Origin: Marivivens niveibacter
GTDB lineage: Bacteria > Pseudomonadota > Alphaproteobacteria > Rhodobacterales > Rhodobacteraceae
Assembly: GCF_002150005.2 (NCBI RefSeq)
Contig: NZ_MSPP01000001.1
Coordinates: 62,001-126,000, forward strand
Length of the DNA: 64,000 nt
Direction: 5' to 3'
The notes beneath the pieces were generated by a model, which ran no database searches, was not told where the DNA came from, and saw nothing but the letters and a program-made list of their open reading frames with translations. Shown piece by piece: positions 61,772 to 64,000 of the stretch. Both the position numbers and the translations under genes were made by a program. Within the stretch, counting starts at the first letter, position 1; each line of letters starts with the position of its first letter.

Positions 61772-62521
61772 TCAAAATAGGCGTAATTCAGCGCCGTCAC
61801 GTAAAATCGACTTGACCACGGTCGTATAGGATTCGCCGTCAGCGGTATGCGCAACCCCGTCGTGCATGACCAAAGGGGGACGCAATTTGAACGCCGCCCG
61901 CCCGTTTTTTCGGGCTGACAGAATAAACAGTCCCGATTCGCGCCCCTGTCGCGGTGCGATCGGTTGAATGACGATCGATCCCAGCAGTGAATGAACCACC
62001 GCTACTGTTTCAGGTAGGCGGTCTATCCGCTGGATCAAGGTCAGATAGCCACGCGGCGCGATCCTTTTGGCGCCGATGGTGATCCAATCGGCTAGCGGGG
62101 TGTCGCCGCCCAATGCTGTGTCGCGGCCTTTGTCCGTGGCGGGCGTGGACGCGTCGCGCAGGTAGTAGGGCGGGTTCATAATGACGTGATCGAATTGCGT
62201 GTTTCGAATGTCGGCGGGCAGGGCGCGTAGGTCTGCGGTGATCACGTCAAACGGCAGATCATTTTCGGCGGCGTTCCGGCGGGCCAGATCCGCGTAATCG
62301 GGCTGTAGTTCGATCCCCGTTGCGCGAATGCCCGCGACCCGCGTCGCCGCGCATAATGACGCCGCGCCAACGCCGCAGCCCAATTCCAGCAGCGTTTCGC
62401 CTGATTTTATGGGTGTTGCTGCGGCCAGCAATACAGGGTCCACGCCCGCGCGGTATCCGTTGGCGGGTTGATACAGGCGCAAACGTCCGCCCAGAAAATC
62501 GTCACGCGTCAGGTCGGTCAC
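61772..62521 (-). CDS. TrmN6-like tRNA1(Val) adenine methyltransferase family protein
   Basis: The 249-residue protein has SAM motif I 'LLELGCGVGAASLC' (about residue 44) and the catalytic 'VIMNPPYYL' (NPPY) typical of N6-adenine methyltransferases acting on tRNA A37 or similar. It resembles TrmN6/YfiC. Its start overlaps the upstream DUF2007 gene's stop by four bases. Substrate is inferred from the family. Confidence 0.88.
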   Translation of the reverse strand: MTDLTRDDFLGGRLRLYQPANGYRAGVDPVLLAAATPIKSGETLLELGCGVGAASLCAATRVAGIRATGIELQPDYADLARRNAAENDLPFDVITADLRALPADIRNTQFDHVIMNPPYYLRDASTPATDKGRDTALGGDTPLADWITIGAKRIAPRGYLTLIQRIDRLPETVAVVHSLLGSIVIQPIAPRQGRESGLFILSARKNGRAAFKLRPPLVMHDGVAHTADGESYTTVVKSILRDGAELRLF

Positions 62522-62733
62522 TGGCCCAAATCAATCTCGTTATCGCGCATAATCGCGGCGGCGATGAAATGATCGCGGTCGGCCACCATCAAACGGCGCG
62601 GCAATATGCCAATGCTTCCGTCAAGGACGCTCATATTTACGTCGAATTCAAAGCAGTCTATACCCTCACCATCCAAGAGCACCTTTGCAAAGGCGATCAC
62701 TGTCGGGTCAGTCGTGCGCAAAAGTTCTTTCAT
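62518..62733 (-). CDS. DUF2007 putative signal-transducing protein
   Basis: The 71-residue protein begins 'MKELLRTTDPTVIAFAKVLL' and has 'RLMVADRDHFIAAAIM', matching DUF2007. It is co-translated with the methyltransferase gene through a four-base overlap (ATGA) and divergent from the polyprenyl synthase gene. Function unknown. Confidence 0.82.
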   Translation of the reverse strand: MKELLRTTDPTVIAFAKVLLDGEGIDCFEFDVNMSVLDGSIGILPRRLMVADRDHFIAAAIMRDNEIDLGQ

Positions 62734-62787
62734 ACCACAGACCTAAGACGCCAAAGAGCGTTTGCCAATACCGCGGATGGAGCCGGC

Positions 62788-63786
62788 ATGAGCCTAGATG
62801 TAGCTGCGACTAAACCTCATGAACGTCTGGCGCAGGCGCTGGCCCCTGAAATGGCGGCCGTGAATGCCATGATCCGCGAACGTATGGCGTCTGAACACGC
62901 CCCCCGCATCCCCGAGGTCACAGCGCATTTGGTCGAGGCAGGCGGCAAACGTCTGCGCCCGATGCTGACCTTGGCAGCGGCGAAACTGTGCGGCTATACC
63001 GGCGACTATCACATCCATCTGGCGACGACCGTTGAATTCATTCACACGGCGACCCTGCTGCATGATGATGTCGTGGACGAAAGCGACCAGCGCCGTGGCC
63101 GGCCAACCGCGAACCTTTTGTGGGATAACCCAAGCTCGGTTCTGGTTGGCGATTACCTGTTTTCCCGTTCGTTCCAGATCATGGTGGAAACGGGGTCGAT
63201 CCGCGTTCTGGGCATTTTGGCCGATGCGTCCGCCACTATTGCCGAAGGCGAAGTTTTACAGCTGACCGTTTCGCGTGACCTGTCCACCAGCGAAGACACT
63301 TATCTAAAGGTCGTTCGCGGCAAAACCGCAGCGCTGTTTTCTGCCGCGACCCAAGTCGGCGCGGTGATTTCGGGCGCGGATCAGGCTGTTGAACAGGCGC
63401 TGTATGATTATGGTGATGCCCTGGGTATTTCGTTCCAGATGGTTGACGACCTGCTGGATTACGGCGGTACCGAAGCGATCGGCAAAAACATCGGCGACGA
63501 TTTCCGCGAACGCAAACTGTCGCTGCCATTGATCAAAGCTATCGCAAAATCGGACGCTGATGAAATGGCGTTCTGGACCCGCACCATTGCCAAAGGCAAA
63601 CAGGACGACGGCGATCTGGAACAGGCCATCGCGATCATGAAAAAACATGGCGCGCTAGAGGCGACCCGCGACGAGGCGCTGGCGTGGTCCGCCAAAGCCA
63701 AAGAGTCGCTGCAATCCGTGCCCGACCACGAAATCCGCACCATGTTGTCGGATATCGCAGACTATGTGGTCGCGCGGATTAACTAA
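62788..63786 (+). CDS. Long-chain polyprenyl diphosphate synthase (octaprenyl/decaprenyl type)
   Basis: The 332-residue trans-prenyltransferase supplies the side chain of ubiquinone. The first Asp-rich motif is 'LLHDDVVDESD' (about residue 93) and the second 'QMVDDLLDYGG' (about 219), with 'GGKRLRPMLTL' near 55. The start is the ATG 62788 ('MSLDVAATK'); the frame to 62320 runs antisense through DUF2007 and the methyltransferase and is not coding. It is of the IspB/DdsA type. It converges on ispE with an 8-base overlap. Confidence 0.94.
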   Translation: MSLDVAATKPHERLAQALAPEMAAVNAMIRERMASEHAPRIPEVTAHLVEAGGKRLRPMLTLAAAKLCGYTGDYHIHLATTVEFIHTATLLHDDVVDESDQRRGRPTANLLWDNPSSVLVGDYLFSRSFQIMVETGSIRVLGILADASATIAEGEVLQLTVSRDLSTSEDTYLKVVRGKTAALFSAATQVGAVISGADQAVEQALYDYGDALGISFQMVDDLLDYGGTEAIGKNIGDDFRERKLSLPLIKAIAKSDADEMAFWTRTIAKGKQDDGDLEQAIAIMKKHGALEATRDEALAWSAKAKESLQSVPDHEIRTMLSDIADYVVARIN

Positions 63787-64000
63787 GCAGCGGGGTCGGC
63801 ACGACCCACCAGCTACCTTTGCGAATTTGGATAGGGCGTGCGACCTGACGGGCGGCGCCCATATCTTTGACCAGTGCAACGCAGGTCGCGCCCGATCCTG
63901 ACATACCCGCCCACAGCACGCCGCGCTGATTGCGCAGGAGGGTTAGGGCTTCGTCGATTTCGGGGGCAATGGCGGCTGCGGGTGGATGCAGATCATTGCG
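63779..64000 (-). CDS. ispE: 4-diphosphocytidyl-2-C-methyl-D-erythritol kinase, C-terminal part
   Basis: Only the last 73 codons lie in the window; the 5' end is beyond 64000. The visible part begins 'RNDLHPPAAAIAPEIDEAL' and contains the GHMP-kinase motif 'GMSGSGATCVALV', both typical of IspE. The enzyme phosphorylates CDP-methylerythritol in the MEP isoprenoid pathway, which fits its neighbour, the polyprenyl synthase. Confidence 0.88.
   Translation of the reverse strand, partial: RNDLHPPAAAIAPEIDEALTLLRNQRGVLWAGMSGSGATCVALVKDMGAARQVARPIQIRKGSWWVVPTPLLS

Noticed and set aside
62320-62787. N-terminal extension of the polyprenyl synthase frame
   Set aside because: The extension runs antisense through the methyltransferase and DUF2007 genes and has no similarity to the family.

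Overview
The window reads as a chromosomal segment of a marine alphaproteobacterium of the Rhodobacterales (Roseobacter group). This rests on family recognition only: a class I 5-aminolevulinate synthase (hemA), a MaoC-phosphate acetyltransferase fusion next to ackA, soxXA, phaA/phaB, small DUF465 and DUF2007 genes, a DUF882 peptidase-like protein, and housekeeping genes (rplY, ychF, ilvD, trpA, uvrC, pgsA, moaDE, polyprenyl synthase, ispE) with alphaproteobacterial sequence character. No phylogeny could be run.

Layout. 1-3028: helicase C-terminus, rplY and ychF, separated by clear terminators. 3132-4050: a DUF4130 protein and tRNA-Ser(GCT). 4032-9363: a 5.3-kb integrative island in the 3' end of that tRNA, bounded by an exact 20-bp direct repeat. 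It carries a tyrosine integrase, a serine recombinase, a repeat-rich non-coding kilobase, and a compact three-gene operon (GHKL-type ATPase, STAS-like DUF4325 protein, membrane-anchored small protein). That operon is the best candidate here for an undescribed system. 9501-15549: accessory catabolic region with decay: a GMC oxidoreductase, a frameshifted sugar-phosphate isomerase-like gene, and truncated metC-like and oppF-like genes fused head to head; then an intact nitrilase-family amidohydrolase and an MFS transporter.

15616-25793: an apparent LacI regulon. Five matches to a GCATACGTATGC palindrome lie upstream of the MFS/HisD-family divergent pair, an alpha-glucoside-type ABC operon (binding protein, two permeases, ATPase, GH13 glucosidase), the lacI gene and a two-domain SnoaL-like gene. 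The model is uptake and hydrolysis of an alpha-glucoside, with the HisD-like dehydrogenase perhaps acting on a linked alcohol. 26137-31680: soxXA without other sox genes, hemA, two exported metallo-beta-lactamase-fold proteins and a LysR regulator. 31845-36251: DUF3500 and HupE-like lumenal proteins, tRNA-Arg(TCT), and the 5-oxoprolinase operon pxpBCA.

36252-44660: ackA/pta and a complete oppABCDF operon with a stable oppA-oppB intercistronic hairpin. 44896-53889: an EamA transporter, ilvD, DUF882, trpA, an ABC-2 exporter, S49 peptidase, a previously short-listed-out 53-residue zinc-ribbon gene, a Ca/Na exchanger and an SDR. 54184-64000: uvrC-pgsA-moaD-moaE, an EAL protein, phaA-phaB, an EamA transporter, small conserved genes, a TrmN6-like methyltransferase, polyprenyl diphosphate synthase and the end of ispE.
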